DNA of 64,000 nt from an uncultured Bacilli bacterium. Lineage in GTDB: Bacteria; Bacillota_I; Bacilli_A; RF39; UBA660. Where the stretch lies: contig CAJTLN010000001.1 of the NCBI GenBank assembly GCA_910577505.1, positions 434,001-498,000 on the forward strand, given 5' to 3'. Under the pieces are notes generated by a model. The model did not search any database. It had not been told where the DNA came from and worked only from the letters and a program-made list of their open reading frames with translations. This document shows, piece after piece, positions 45,164 through 54,549 of the stretch (its first letter is position 1; each line of letters opens with the position of its first letter). Made by a program: the position numbers and the translations under genes.

Positions 45164-45667
45164 ATGAAAAAAACAGAAGAACTTAAACATAATAAAGATA
45201 ATATCAAACTAACTAAAAGGAATTATATAATTATAATTTTGCCGATAATTCTTATTCTTATTTTAGTTGCCTTTATTGCTTATTATGTATTTATTATTTC
45301 TAATTCATCTAATAAATTAAAAAATATATTATTAGATGAAAGCTATATATGTAACAAAGAAACATGTATAAAAGAAAAAAATAATATTAATTATTCAATC
45401 AATTACAAAGATTTTACAATGTATGTTGAGAATAATGAATATCGAATCCAAATAAACTACAACAAATCTCCAATATTAGAACTAAAAGATAACGAATTTG
45501 TATGTACTTTTAACAAGGATAACTATGAACACTTTACACATATCGACAGTACATTTTTATATAACAAACAATGTGAAAAATATATAACAGAAATTAATAA
45601 TAACATAGATACATTAAGAAACTATTTTAATAAAACAGATATTGATGTAAACAAAATCGAAAAATAA
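45164..45667 (+). CDS. Hypothetical membrane-anchored protein
   Basis: A 167-residue protein. After a basic 20-residue start comes a transmembrane helix (IIIILPIILILILVAFIAYYVFII) and an exported domain with four cysteines (YICNKETCIK, FVCTFNK, NKQCEKY), possibly two disulfides. The frame is open from 45134, but AAGGAGAAATTATTT before ATG at 45164 sets the start. Same operon as the preceding gene. Unknown function. Confidence 0.65.
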   Translation: MKKTEELKHNKDNIKLTKRNYIIIILPIILILILVAFIAYYVFIISNSSNKLKNILLDESYICNKETCIKEKNNINYSINYKDFTMYVENNEYRIQINYNKSPILELKDNEFVCTFNKDNYEHFTHIDSTFLYNKQCEKYITEINNNIDTLRNYFNKTDIDVNKIEK

Positions 45668-45671
45668 TTGT

Positions 45672-45706
45672 AAACATTCTTATATTTTACATATTAGAAT
45701 GTTTTT
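45672..45706 (+). terminator. Terminator
   Basis: AAACATTCT, an AT-rich loop, AGAATGTTT and a T-run, ending the addBA-downstream unit. Confidence 0.82.
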
Positions 45707-45737
45707 ATGCTAAAATCAAATTAGGAGAATAGTAAAT

Positions 45738-46421
45738 ATGAAGAAGTTGAAAAAAGTATTAGCATTCATTATTTTTTCTTTGTTATTAACTGGATGTCAA
45801 GAGAACAAATTTAAAATAGATGAAGAGGTAACCTTAACTGGTAAAATAATAAATAGTGAAATAATTCAAAATGATGAAAAACATAAAGTAAGCATTTTGA
45901 ATTTAGATGAACCAATTTTTATTGATGGAACAAAAATAAATAAAATTGAAATTGAATATGATAAAGATTTAAAAGAAAATAATGAAATAACTATAACAGG
46001 AAAAATAAAAAGTAATACAGACTCTAATATAGATTTAGCTTATTCTTTTAGTGTAACAGATGTAGACGATATACTTTCATATATAAATACTTTTAGCAAC
46101 GATGACTTTCAAATGACAATCCCAACATCAATTATAAAAACATGTTCAATTGAAAAAATAGATAATGGTTTTATTATATATAGCTCAAGTGATAAGAATA
46201 AAAATAATGAGGTATTTAGAATTATTTCGTTATCCAATAAAGAATATAATGAAATAAAAGACGAAAATAATAGATCTATTGATAAAGTAAAATCTAATAA
46301 AGAAAAAACAGTAATAATTAAATACAATAATGATATGGAAATATCAGACGATAATATGGATAACTTTGATAAAGTTATTAAAAGCATTGACAATATAAAA
46401 AACACAGTAAAACTAAAATGA
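45738..46421 (+). CDS. Lipoprotein with OB-fold-like domain
   Basis: A 227-residue protein with signal peptide and lipobox LLTGC (cysteine at residue 20). The next 80 residues (EVTLTGKIINSE; NNEITITGKIKSN) look like a small beta-barrel (OB-type) domain; the last 110 residues form a second alpha/beta domain. It would be lipid-anchored outside the membrane. Family not recognised. GGAG precedes ATG. Confidence 0.75.
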   Translation: MKKLKKVLAFIIFSLLLTGCQENKFKIDEEVTLTGKIINSEIIQNDEKHKVSILNLDEPIFIDGTKINKIEIEYDKDLKENNEITITGKIKSNTDSNIDLAYSFSVTDVDDILSYINTFSNDDFQMTIPTSIIKTCSIEKIDNGFIIYSSSDKNKNNEVFRIISLSNKEYNEIKDENNRSIDKVKSNKEKTVIIKYNNDMEISDDNMDNFDKVIKSIDNIKNTVKLK

Positions 46422-46438
46422 GACATAAGTCTCATTTT
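46415..46438. terminator. Bidirectional terminator
   Basis: AAAATGAGAC, ATAA, GTCTCATTTT: a perfect 10-bp stem between the convergent lipoprotein gene and its left-facing neighbour. Confidence 0.9.
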
Positions 46439-47170
46439 TTATTCAAATAATTCACACATATTTAATTTATAAGTATCTTCTATTAAACATTTTACAGTAA
46501 CTTTTTGATTACCAGTATACATAAAAGCATCCTTCCAATTTAGTAGGAAATAAGTACCAGCATTATTATTTTTAGAATAATCTTCTTTACTATCAAATAG
46601 TTTATATTTATCACCATCAGTTACCATATATCCAATTACTATAAAATAATTACTTTTTACTTTTTGAATATTATTAACTAAATCTTTAAAATCAATCTCT
46701 GTAACATTTTTATAATCTATTGTGTCATTACTTATTTTAGTTAACTCTATCATTCCTGTACTCAAATCAATAGTTCCAACAAAATTAACAATATCTCCAC
46801 TTTTTACATCACATTTATCTTTATCAATAGTACCACTTATTTTAGTATTGCCACTTTCTGAATCAGTTAAAGTTATAATAGCATCCATTTCATCATATTT
46901 AATCGCTTTAACATAAGCACTACTCATATACCAGATGCTTGCTTTATTAGAAGTATAAGTAAGTAAATAATTTTGTGTAATTTTTATATCTTCACCTAAT
47001 TTAGATTCAACACTAGAAACATTATTAACCCTTCCTAAATCAATATTACTATTTTCACTTTCTTTATCATTTTTTACAATAATCATATTCCATAATACTA
47101 CAAAAGCTAGCATTATAATTAAACATATTATACTTATAATAACAGTTTTATATTTATTAAAAAATTTCAT
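46439..47170 (-). CDS. Membrane-anchored protein with OB-fold-like domain
   Basis: A 243-residue protein with an N-terminal signal anchor (about residues 8-30) and an extracytoplasmic beta-rich part (DAIITLTDSESGNTKISGTI; VKSGDIVNFVGTIDLSTG) reminiscent of a tRNA_anti-like/OB fold, then a second domain. The GTI/GKI strand pattern resembles that of the convergent lipoprotein, so both may belong to one broad surface-protein group. The start follows AGAGGTGATATT. Confidence 0.65.
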   Translation of the reverse strand: MKFFNKYKTVIISIICLIIMLAFVVLWNMIIVKNDKESENSNIDLGRVNNVSSVESKLGEDIKITQNYLLTYTSNKASIWYMSSAYVKAIKYDEMDAIITLTDSESGNTKISGTIDKDKCDVKSGDIVNFVGTIDLSTGMIELTKISNDTIDYKNVTEIDFKDLVNNIQKVKSNYFIVIGYMVTDGDKYKLFDSKEDYSKNNNAGTYFLLNWKDAFMYTGNQKVTVKCLIEDTYKLNMCELFE

Positions 47171-47306
47171 AATATCACCTCTAGTAAATATATTATATAA
47201 TAAAACTCTTATAAAATATAAAATTTTAATAATTCTTAATATATCTAATCTAGATTTTTCATACTATTTATTATAGAATTAATAAGTATTGCAAAGGAGA
47301 GATATT

Positions 47307-47735
47307 ATGGAAGAAAACTTAACAAAAGAAGAAGTATATAAAGCAATTATTGATTATGTTGAAAACACAAGAGGATTTATTAAATACAATAATATGCATA
47401 TAGAAGAATTAAAAGACAATTATGCTAAAATGTATGTTGATATTACTGAAGACTCTTTAAATCCAAGTAATATTGCTCATGGAGGATTACTATTTGGACT
47501 TGCTGATTCAGTAATGGGAATGGCTGCTAGAACAAATGGCAAGAATGTAGTAACAATTAATTCTCAAATAGATTATTTACGCCCAGGAAAAGGTAAAAGA
47601 ATTACTGCGATAGCTGAACCTTTAAAAGTAGGTAAGACCACTGCAGTATATAAAACTGAAATATATACAGATGAAAATATATTATGTGCAACTGCGACAG
47701 GAACATATTATTTTTTAGATAGAAATATAAATTAA
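47307..47735 (+). CDS. PaaI-type hotdog thioesterase
   Basis: A 142-residue hotdog-fold acyl-CoA thioesterase. The family motif NIAHGGLLFGLADSVMGMA and the strand TINSQIDYLRPGKGKRITA are clear. It probably hydrolyses aryl- or acyl-CoA. A TTG-started extension to 47289 is possible, but AAAGGAGAG before ATG at 47307 is convincing. It is a single-gene unit with a terminator. Confidence 0.9.
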   Translation: MEENLTKEEVYKAIIDYVENTRGFIKYNNMHIEELKDNYAKMYVDITEDSLNPSNIAHGGLLFGLADSVMGMAARTNGKNVVTINSQIDYLRPGKGKRITAIAEPLKVGKTTAVYKTEIYTDENILCATATGTYYFLDRNIN

Positions 47736-47737
47736 AG

Positions 47738-47764
47738 ATTCTGATTATAGTCAGAATTTTTTTA
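47738..47764 (+). terminator. Terminator
   Basis: ATTCTGA, TTATAG, TCAGAAT and T7. Confidence 0.87.
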
Positions 47765-47858
47765 TGAAGTAAATATAAAGCTCCAATTTCATATCTAGAA
47801 ACTATACATTTTTAAAAAAACGCAATTAAAATATGTTATTATAGAAACAGGTGATTAA

Positions 47859-48812
47859 ATGAAAAATATTTTGTATTTAGTAATACCTTGTTATAACGAA
47901 GAGGAAGTACTACACGAAACAACTAAAAGATTAAAAGAAAAATATAATGATTTGATTTCTAATAAAATAATATCTAAAGAAAGCAAAGTCTTATATGTAA
48001 ATGATGGTTCTAAAGATAAAACATGGTCATTAATAGAAGAAATTTCTAGTAAAGATAAAATTTTTACTGGCATATCATTATCACGTAATAGAGGTCACCA
48101 AAATGCTTTAGTAGCTGGACTAATGACTGCTAAAGAACATGCTGATATAATTATTAGTATGGATGCCGATCTTCAAGATGATATAAATGCAATAGATAAT
48201 ATGTTAAATGAATATTTTAATAATAACTGTGAAGTTGTTTATGGAGTAAGAAGTTCACGTAAGAAAGATACATACTTTAAGAGATTTACTGCTCAAGGTT
48301 TCTATAAGTTTATGAGTCTTATGGGAGTAGATATTGTTTACAATCATGCCGATTATCGTTTAACAAGTAAAAGAGTTTTAGAAAACTTTGCTAATTTTAA
48401 TGAAGTAAATTTATTCTTAAGAGGAATTTTTCCATTAATAGGCTTTAAATCAACATCAGTATATTATGAGCGTAATGAAAGATTTGCTGGAGAGTCAAAA
48501 TATCCATTAAAGAAAATGTTATCATTTGCGTGGGATGGAATAACTTCATTTAGTGTTAAGCCTCTTCGTTTCATTTGTAGCTTAGGTTTTATAATTCTTC
48601 TATTTAGTATAGGCATAATGTTTTATTCACTAATTCAAAAACTTTCTGGAAACACAGTAGATGGATGGGCTTTCTTAGCAATTTCAATTTGGTTTATCGG
48701 TGGTTTACAAATGATTTCCATAGGCATAATTGGTGAATATATTGGAAAAATATATAACGAAACAAAAGCTAGACCTAGATATATAATAGAACATAATCTA
48801 TTGGAGAAATAA
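47859..48812 (+). CDS. Family 2 glycosyltransferase (polyprenyl-phosphate type)
   Basis: A 317-residue enzyme of the GtrB/DPM1-like kind. The catalytic domain has VIPCYNEEEVL, VLYVNDGSKDKTW and IISMDADLQDD (metal-binding DAD); then ADYRLTSKRVLENF. Two C-terminal transmembrane helices (about residues 228-252 and 265-290) anchor it. It probably loads a sugar onto undecaprenyl phosphate for the membrane glycosyltransferase encoded next. AGGTGATTAA precedes ATG with a TATTAT -10 box just upstream. Confidence 0.92.
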   Translation: MKNILYLVIPCYNEEEVLHETTKRLKEKYNDLISNKIISKESKVLYVNDGSKDKTWSLIEEISSKDKIFTGISLSRNRGHQNALVAGLMTAKEHADIIISMDADLQDDINAIDNMLNEYFNNNCEVVYGVRSSRKKDTYFKRFTAQGFYKFMSLMGVDIVYNHADYRLTSKRVLENFANFNEVNLFLRGIFPLIGFKSTSVYYERNERFAGESKYPLKKMLSFAWDGITSFSVKPLRFICSLGFIILLFSIGIMFYSLIQKLSGNTVDGWAFLAISIWFIGGLQMISIGIIGEYIGKIYNETKARPRYIIEHNLLEK

Positions 48813-48813
48813 T

Positions 48814-50334
48814 ATGAAGAAAATGCTATCTTTTTTTAAAAAAAATCAATATATAATTTATAGCATATTATTATCATTTATTATTCTTTTAATAACTAGT
48901 AAAAATTCATTTTTATATCCTTTAAATGATTGGGTAGATGCAAATGCCTTTTTTACTGTTGGTAAAGGAATGATGAATGGCGTAGTTCCTTATAAAGACT
49001 TATTTGAACAAAAAGGAATTCTTTTATATTTGATTTATGGAATAGGATATTTAATTTCACATAAAACATTTCATGGCGTATTCATAATAGAAGTAATATT
49101 TTTCTCTATATTTTTATATTATGTTCATAAAATAATTAATTTATTTTTAGATAAAAAATATTCTTATTATATTTTACCAGTACTATCTTTGCTAATAACT
49201 ACTAGTAGATCATTTACTCATGGTGGAGCTTGTGAGGAATTTTGTTTACCATTTTTTGCTATTACACTATATTATTTTCTTAAACATTTTAAAGGAAATA
49301 ATATATCAAAAAAAGACCTATACCTAAATGGTTTACTTGCTGGCTGTGTATTACTTATTAAATATACATTACTAGGCTTCTGGTTTGGGTTCATGTTATT
49401 TATCTTTATAGATTATCTTAAAAATAAAAAAATTAAAGAATCTATATTATCTTGTATATATTTTCTGCTAGGAATGATTACGCCTATATTAATATCGATA
49501 ATTTACTTTATCTCAACAAATTCTTTAAAAGACTTTATTGAGTGCTATTTTGTTATTAATATGACAGCTTATAATGAAACGTCATTACCTCTAATAGAAA
49601 AAATATTAAATATATATGAAGGAGCAATAAAATCTCTTGTATCAAATGGCTTACTTATTTTCTTCAGTATAATCTTGCTTCCTTTATTTATTACAAAGTT
49701 AAAAATATCAAATTATGGTAAATATTCCTTAATTGGTATAAGTTTAATTACAGTACTTGGTTTATTTTGGGGAATGCACTTTTATAGATATTATATGTTA
49801 CCAATGTTTATCTTTATTACAATTGCCCTAATAGGTATATTTACTTATTTAAAAAAATATTTTGATAAAATAAACAAATTTAAATTTAATTACTTACTAT
49901 ATATAATAGTATTCATTCTTGTCATAAATCTTTCGTTCTTTAATGCTAATTACAGAGAAATGATTGGTATGAATAAAGAAGATATGTTCCAGTATAGGTA
50001 CGCTGAATATATATCTAGCTTTGATAATCCTACTTTACTTAATATGGGTTATTTAGATGCCGGTTTATATACAACAACAGGAATAATACCTAATACAAGA
50101 TTCTTCGAAGTACAAAACATCCCATATTCTAAATTTCCCGATAATTTAGACGATATGAAATACAATGTACAAAATAAAAATATTACTTTTATTTTGTACT
50201 TTACAAGAGAAAATCTAGAATATATAAAAGAAAACGATAGCTATATTTTCAAAAATTATTCTCTAGTATTTGAAGATTCTCAACTTTTTGAAGAGGATAC
50301 ATATAACGCTTATCTTTTTAAAGTAAATAATTAA
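48814..50334 (+). CDS. Polytopic membrane glycosyltransferase-like protein (GT-C/PMT type)
   Basis: A 506-residue protein with about ten transmembrane helices. The first extracytoplasmic loop has the acidic pair in NDWVDANAFFTVGKG and the segment VPYKDLFEQKGILLY, the hallmark of GT-C enzymes that use polyprenyl-phosphate sugars. The C-terminal 100 residues are a soluble outer domain. It starts one base after the GT2 gene, and the two likely decorate a surface polymer. A terminator follows. Confidence 0.82.
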   Translation: MKKMLSFFKKNQYIIYSILLSFIILLITSKNSFLYPLNDWVDANAFFTVGKGMMNGVVPYKDLFEQKGILLYLIYGIGYLISHKTFHGVFIIEVIFFSIFLYYVHKIINLFLDKKYSYYILPVLSLLITTSRSFTHGGACEEFCLPFFAITLYYFLKHFKGNNISKKDLYLNGLLAGCVLLIKYTLLGFWFGFMLFIFIDYLKNKKIKESILSCIYFLLGMITPILISIIYFISTNSLKDFIECYFVINMTAYNETSLPLIEKILNIYEGAIKSLVSNGLLIFFSIILLPLFITKLKISNYGKYSLIGISLITVLGLFWGMHFYRYYMLPMFIFITIALIGIFTYLKKYFDKINKFKFNYLLYIIVFILVINLSFFNANYREMIGMNKEDMFQYRYAEYISSFDNPTLLNMGYLDAGLYTTTGIIPNTRFFEVQNIPYSKFPDNLDDMKYNVQNKNITFILYFTRENLEYIKENDSYIFKNYSLVFEDSQLFEEDTYNAYLFKVNN

Positions 50335-50357
50335 CGGACCTTGTAGCCCGTTTTTTA
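50332..50357 (+). terminator. Terminator
   Basis: AACGG, a loop containing ACCTTGTAGC, CCGTT and T-run at the stop of the GT-C gene. Confidence 0.7.
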
Positions 50358-50433
50358 ATTATACAAAATTCTATTTTTTTCTAGTCAAGTATGATATAAT
50401 AAAAAAGATAAATAATAGATAGAGGAGTAGGTG

Positions 50434-51939
50434 ATGAAGATGTTAGTCAATGAACTGAAATGCATTGAAGTCTTAATGCGTTATCTAATAAATAATGACA
50501 TAAACCTTGAAACTGAAATACTATCTAAATTTGAAGACGAAGAAACTTTTGAAAAATATAAAGCTAATTTGTTTAATTTAATATCAATAAATAGTTTAGT
50601 AACAAACTTTAATGATCATCCTTCTTTTTCTTTACAAGCTTTTCTAGAAACAGGAATAATACCAAAATTATATCCAGATAGAACTGTCGTTCCAAGTACA
50701 GCTTCTACTGAATATAGTAATTATAAATCATTTTATCAATCGTTAATTTCAGCTTTAAAAAGCAACAATTATATTTTTGATGAAGATAATAACATATTTA
50801 TATCAAACTCAGAATTAGAAGCTACTATTCCTCAAATATGGTTATATAGATTATCACAAGCTATAAAAAAAGATAAATATGAAAGAGTTTTCTTATATAA
50901 TAGAAATAAACCAAGTAGGATAAATAATAAACAAGAATTACTAGAATATTTAAGAACTACTAAATCATTTTTAGTCCAACTATCAACTTCAAATCCCAAT
51001 GCTGAATATAACGTGGCATTTGCTGTAGCACAAGCCAAAGTTAATCATGATCTTAAGGGTAAAAAAGCAATTAAAGTTGATGACATCATTGACTTATTTA
51101 AAGCTTCAGTACCAGAAAGATATAATGTTGAAACAAGTAAATACCGTATGAACGAGGATTTTTGGATAATACGTCAAGCTGAACAAATGGGAAATCAATT
51201 TTATGGTGAATCAATTTCTGTTCAGGAAGCATATCTTAATAACTGGATAACTTCACGCATTGAATGCAATACTAAGTCTGCTGAAGAAGCTCAAAAATAT
51301 ATATTACTTGCTAGTACAAAAAGAATACACGGTTTCAAAATATCAGATTTAAATAAAGAGGCAATAATTGCTGGATTATTTTCTTTATATGTTCAAATAA
51401 TAGAATCTTTAGAACAAGATTTATCAAGCGTCTCATTAAGTGATTTTAAAATAAAAGCTTATATGGATGAACAAACTCAATTAAATGTAATAGACCGAAG
51501 AAGTCTTGATAGACAAATAAATAGTCAAGATCAAAAAATTGAAGAAGCTGTAAATGAAGCGGTAGGAATATTTGAAGAAATCAGGCGTTTAGATTTACTG
51601 GAAAACTTTGACCGTATTAATGAATTAAGAGCAAGATATGATGATTTAACTGAGGAAATTGAAGCTTATAAAGGAAGTAAAAAAAGATTAGATACAGAAA
51701 GAAAGTCATTAAATGATATTGAGTCATTGGCATTTGATAATGAACGAATAATGTCACTTATAAATGATTCTACAAAAAGTGGTCAAGTTTATGTTGAAGG
51801 TCAAAATTTAGTATCAGAATTACATAACAAAGATATAAGCAATCCTGTATTCAAAGCTACAATTAATGTAAATAGATTATTAAATTTTATAGAAGATATA
51901 AACTTAACCCTTGAAGAATTTGGTTATTCAATGAAATAA
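50434..51939 (+). CDS. Large helical/coiled-coil protein, paralogue family member B
   Basis: A 501-residue protein without a recognised domain. The block ALKSNNYIFDEDNNIFI followed by a tryptophan helix (IPQIWLYRLSQAI) aligns with family members A (43083) and C (52330). The C-terminal third is coiled coil (RINELRARYDDLTEEIEAY; LDTERKSLNDIESL). GTG at 50431, ATG at 50434 and ATG at 50440 are all possible; AGGAGT favours 50434 and AGGTG favours 50440. It heads a three-gene rightward group. Function unknown; a structural or scaffolding role is only a guess. Confidence 0.7.
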   Translation: MKMLVNELKCIEVLMRYLINNDINLETEILSKFEDEETFEKYKANLFNLISINSLVTNFNDHPSFSLQAFLETGIIPKLYPDRTVVPSTASTEYSNYKSFYQSLISALKSNNYIFDEDNNIFISNSELEATIPQIWLYRLSQAIKKDKYERVFLYNRNKPSRINNKQELLEYLRTTKSFLVQLSTSNPNAEYNVAFAVAQAKVNHDLKGKKAIKVDDIIDLFKASVPERYNVETSKYRMNEDFWIIRQAEQMGNQFYGESISVQEAYLNNWITSRIECNTKSAEEAQKYILLASTKRIHGFKISDLNKEAIIAGLFSLYVQIIESLEQDLSSVSLSDFKIKAYMDEQTQLNVIDRRSLDRQINSQDQKIEEAVNEAVGIFEEIRRLDLLENFDRINELRARYDDLTEEIEAYKGSKKRLDTERKSLNDIESLAFDNERIMSLINDSTKSGQVYVEGQNLVSELHNKDISNPVFKATINVNRLLNFIEDINLTLEEFGYSMK

Positions 51940-51963
51940 GATGAGTTTACAGCTCATCTTTTA
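51938..51963 (+). terminator. Terminator
   Basis: AAGATGAG, TTTACAG, CTCATCTT and T-run; the stop of the 50434 gene is inside the first arm. Confidence 0.83.
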
Positions 51964-52003
51964 AAATCTTCATTTATTTGTTAAAATAAAAAAAGGTGAT
52001 TTT

Positions 52004-52273
52004 ATGGGACTTACAGTAAAAAATAAAAATTCATATGAAATTAGTGATGATATTGCAAACTTTTTTTCAATCTCTTTAGAAGATGATAATGAAAAAAACA
52101 ATGATAATGAATATGAAACTTTAAAAAATAATATCTATAATTTAGATATAGATAATGAAGAAAAGGCATATATAATAAATAGAATAAACTTATTATCAAC
52201 AAATATATTAGATTCTGAAAAAAATAATATAAAAAAAGAAATAACTAATTTTAAAAGAAAATATAATATTTAA
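52004..52273 (+). CDS. Small acidic hypothetical protein
   Basis: An 89-residue, asparagine/glutamate-rich helical protein (DDIANFFSISLEDDNEKNN; ILDSEKNNIKKEITNFKRKY). No domain is recognised. A TAAAAT box and AGGTGATTTT before ATG match the genome's usual short-leader expression cassette. It lies between two paralogues of the coiled-coil family and may be functionally linked to them. Confidence 0.55.
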   Translation: MGLTVKNKNSYEISDDIANFFSISLEDDNEKNNDNEYETLKNNIYNLDIDNEEKAYIINRINLLSTNILDSEKNNIKKEITNFKRKYNI

Positions 52274-52329
52274 AAAGCATTGTTAATAAATTTTATTTAT
52301 ATTATAATACCTCAAAAGATGGGATGAAA

Positions 52330-53466
52330 ATGGATAAAAAAGAATATAGTACTTTAATTAATTTATCTAAAAGTAATAATTCTTTTTATAATGTCCTAAA
52401 AAATAATAGTGAAATTTATCTTGATATATATATTAAGACTGAACTTATCATTTTATATTTTAAATTAAATAAAGAATACCTTGTCAACATAAATGAAATT
52501 GATTATCACTTAGTATGTCAATTAATTAAAAATAATTTTATTATTGAAAATAATAAAATAGTAATAGAAGAAGAACTATTTGATATTGAATATTTTACTA
52601 ATTTAATAAAGCAAATTGATAAAAGCAAAAAGCAAGAAGCATCAAGTAAAATAGTGAAACTTAATATATCTTCTAAAAAAGAACGTAAAGTAAAACAAAG
52701 TAAACCACAAATAATAGATTTATCAGAATATCAAAGAGCTTTGTATTTTACAATGAAAGAAAGAGAATTTATGTTTGAGGAGAATAATGAGGTAACAAGA
52801 GAAACTTTACCTTTTATTTTAAAAACTAATTCTTATTTTAAGGATTTGCTTAATTATTTAATTACAATAATGTTAAGTCAAAATCCGTCATCATGCGATA
52901 AAACATATATAGAATTATTATTTTTCTACTTAGCATTATATCCGTTTGTAAATTATGCTAAAGATAAAATATATATCCCTTTTGAAAAAGCTGATTTGCC
53001 ACAAAATGAAATTGGCTTAAAAAAATCAACATATAATGATGACTATTTAAGTAGCTTAGAATTAGAAAATAAAGAATTGGAAGCAAAAAAAAAATCATTA
53101 CAATTTCAAAAATCAAATCTTGAAAATTACTCTTCAAATTATAATGCTAAAATTGAAAGAATAGATGCACATATATCAGCAATAGAAGCCAAACAAATAG
53201 ATAATTATTATAATCATTATGCATATCGTCATACTAATGAAATATACAACTACAATTTATATACATATTTAATTGCTAGCTTTGAACAAGGAAATGTGAC
53301 AATTAATGAAATATTTCAGAATCCTGTAATTAAATTTTTTAGTATAACTGATACAAAAGTCGAATTTTATTGTGCAATGCATTTACATACATTAATACAA
53401 ATATCTAGCATCGAATTATTTATTCCAAAACAACCAGAAGAGAAAAAATTAGCAGTCACAATATAA
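52330..53466 (+). CDS. Helical/coiled-coil protein, paralogue family member C
   Basis: A 378-residue protein. The block QLIKNNFIIENNKIVIEEE with the following helix (YFTNLIKQI) is a shorter version of the shared block in members A and B. A second shared region is the helix IELLFFYLALYPFVNYA followed by IYIPFEKADLPQNEI and the coiled coil ELENKELEAKKKSLQFQ. No enzyme motif is visible. The frame starts at 52324; ATG at 52330 is preferred because GGG then has normal spacing. TATAAT lies about 20 nt upstream. It ends in a terminator shared with the convergent HTH-like gene. Confidence 0.7.
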   Translation: MDKKEYSTLINLSKSNNSFYNVLKNNSEIYLDIYIKTELIILYFKLNKEYLVNINEIDYHLVCQLIKNNFIIENNKIVIEEELFDIEYFTNLIKQIDKSKKQEASSKIVKLNISSKKERKVKQSKPQIIDLSEYQRALYFTMKEREFMFEENNEVTRETLPFILKTNSYFKDLLNYLITIMLSQNPSSCDKTYIELLFFYLALYPFVNYAKDKIYIPFEKADLPQNEIGLKKSTYNDDYLSSLELENKELEAKKKSLQFQKSNLENYSSNYNAKIERIDAHISAIEAKQIDNYYNHYAYRHTNEIYNYNLYTYLIASFEQGNVTINEIFQNPVIKFFSITDTKVEFYCAMHLHTLIQISSIELFIPKQPEEKKLAVTI

Positions 53467-53498
53467 AAGGTAAAACTTTATTGAAAGTTTTACCTTTT
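53465..53498. terminator. Bidirectional terminator
   Basis: AAAAGGTAAAACTTT pairs with AAAGTTTTACCTTTT, a 15-bp stem between convergent genes. Confidence 0.92.
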
Positions 53499-54045
53499 AA
53501 TATGAAAAACATTTACAATTATAAGAATCTAATAGTTCATTAACTTCACTTAAATTATATATTCTTTCCACAAAACAAAATCTAATTATTAAATCATATA
53601 CATTATTTTTAGGTAATGAATAAGAAGCACTCTCCAACAAATTCTCAATTTCCTGTTCATTTAGTTCTAGAGATAATCCTAATAATATAACAGTTTCCTT
53701 ACTAGGATGATATGAATCATCACTTCTTATTTTTGAAAATAATCTTCTATCAATATGAACTTTATTGTATACATCACTATCTTTAATCTCTTTTTTATCA
53801 ATAAAATTAAACAATAGTTTTCGAAATTTATTTTCGTTTTTATTTTTATTAATATAATGCTCTATATTACCAAAACTTAATTCTTCTTCAGTAAAAGCGG
53901 GAGAATCATCACTTAAATCACAAAGACTATCGCCACTACAAGAACAAGTTCTTTCGTAGGCAACTCTTGCTTTTTTAAAACTAAGCATTCCTTCACTATG
54001 CAAATTACTATTTATATATTCTAGTAGTTTATTATGTATATTCAT
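53497..54045 (-). CDS. Helical HTH-like protein of the macro/vWA-associated type
   Basis: A 182-residue protein. The N-terminal 65 residues have a cysteine cluster (YERTCSCSGDSLCDLSDD) and an acidic region. The C-terminal 90 residues contain HIDRRLFSKIRSDDSYHPSK, LLGLSLELNEQEIENLLES and DLIIRFCFVERIYNLSEVNELL. From memory, a very similar helix-turn-helix-like domain follows macro domains or accompanies vWA/TerY-like genes in gut Firmicutes. Here it is divergent from a unit that includes a vWA gene. DNA binding is possible but unproven. The end CKCFSY adds two more cysteines. Confidence 0.65.
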   Translation of the reverse strand: MNIHNKLLEYINSNLHSEGMLSFKKARVAYERTCSCSGDSLCDLSDDSPAFTEEELSFGNIEHYINKNKNENKFRKLLFNFIDKKEIKDSDVYNKVHIDRRLFSKIRSDDSYHPSKETVILLGLSLELNEQEIENLLESASYSLPKNNVYDLIIRFCFVERIYNLSEVNELLDSYNCKCFSY

Positions 54046-54117
54046 AAATTGTCTCCTTCCAAGCGACCATATTTGTCCTACAATTTAGTATTATTATATC
54101 AGAAAGAGGGAGAAAAT

Positions 54118-54549
54118 ATGAAAAAAGATTTAGAAGCTTTAAGAGAAAAAGCTTTATTAGATGTTTATAGTTGGGGAGGACTAGGTCCAACACCAGGATA
54201 TAGTGGAACAATTATAACTATAGATAAAAAACTATATACATACCATGAATACAGATATATTCCAGAAGAACTGCAAAATAAAGGAATTCCAAATTCTACA
54301 CTTGACTATATAAAAACCATTACAGAAACAGAGTATAAAGAAATTGAAAACTTTATAAAGAAAAATATTTTTAATAAGAAATATAAATCACTTAATATTC
54401 GTGATGCATCATTTCATATCGAAGGAACTAATAATGGTAAATATTTTAAGTTATGCAATATTTCAGATGAAAATGGTAATTTATTGTATTTCAATGTTAA
54501 TAGGTTAATATCAAAAATTAAAGGAGAGATAAAAAATGAAGAAAAATAA
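54118..54549 (+). CDS. Hypothetical protein of the vWA locus
   Basis: A 143-residue soluble protein. The segment VYSWGGLGPTPGYSGTIITI followed by KKLYTYHEYRYIP suggests a small beta domain; the C-terminal half is mixed (NIRDASFHIEGTNNGKYFKL). Family not recognised. The frame is open from 54034, but GAGGGAGAAAAT before ATG at 54118 gives the start. Its end overlaps the vWA gene by 14 nt, so the two are coupled. Confidence 0.7.
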   Translation: MKKDLEALREKALLDVYSWGGLGPTPGYSGTIITIDKKLYTYHEYRYIPEELQNKGIPNSTLDYIKTITETEYKEIENFIKKNIFNKKYKSLNIRDASFHIEGTNNGKYFKLCNISDENGNLLYFNVNRLISKIKGEIKNEEK

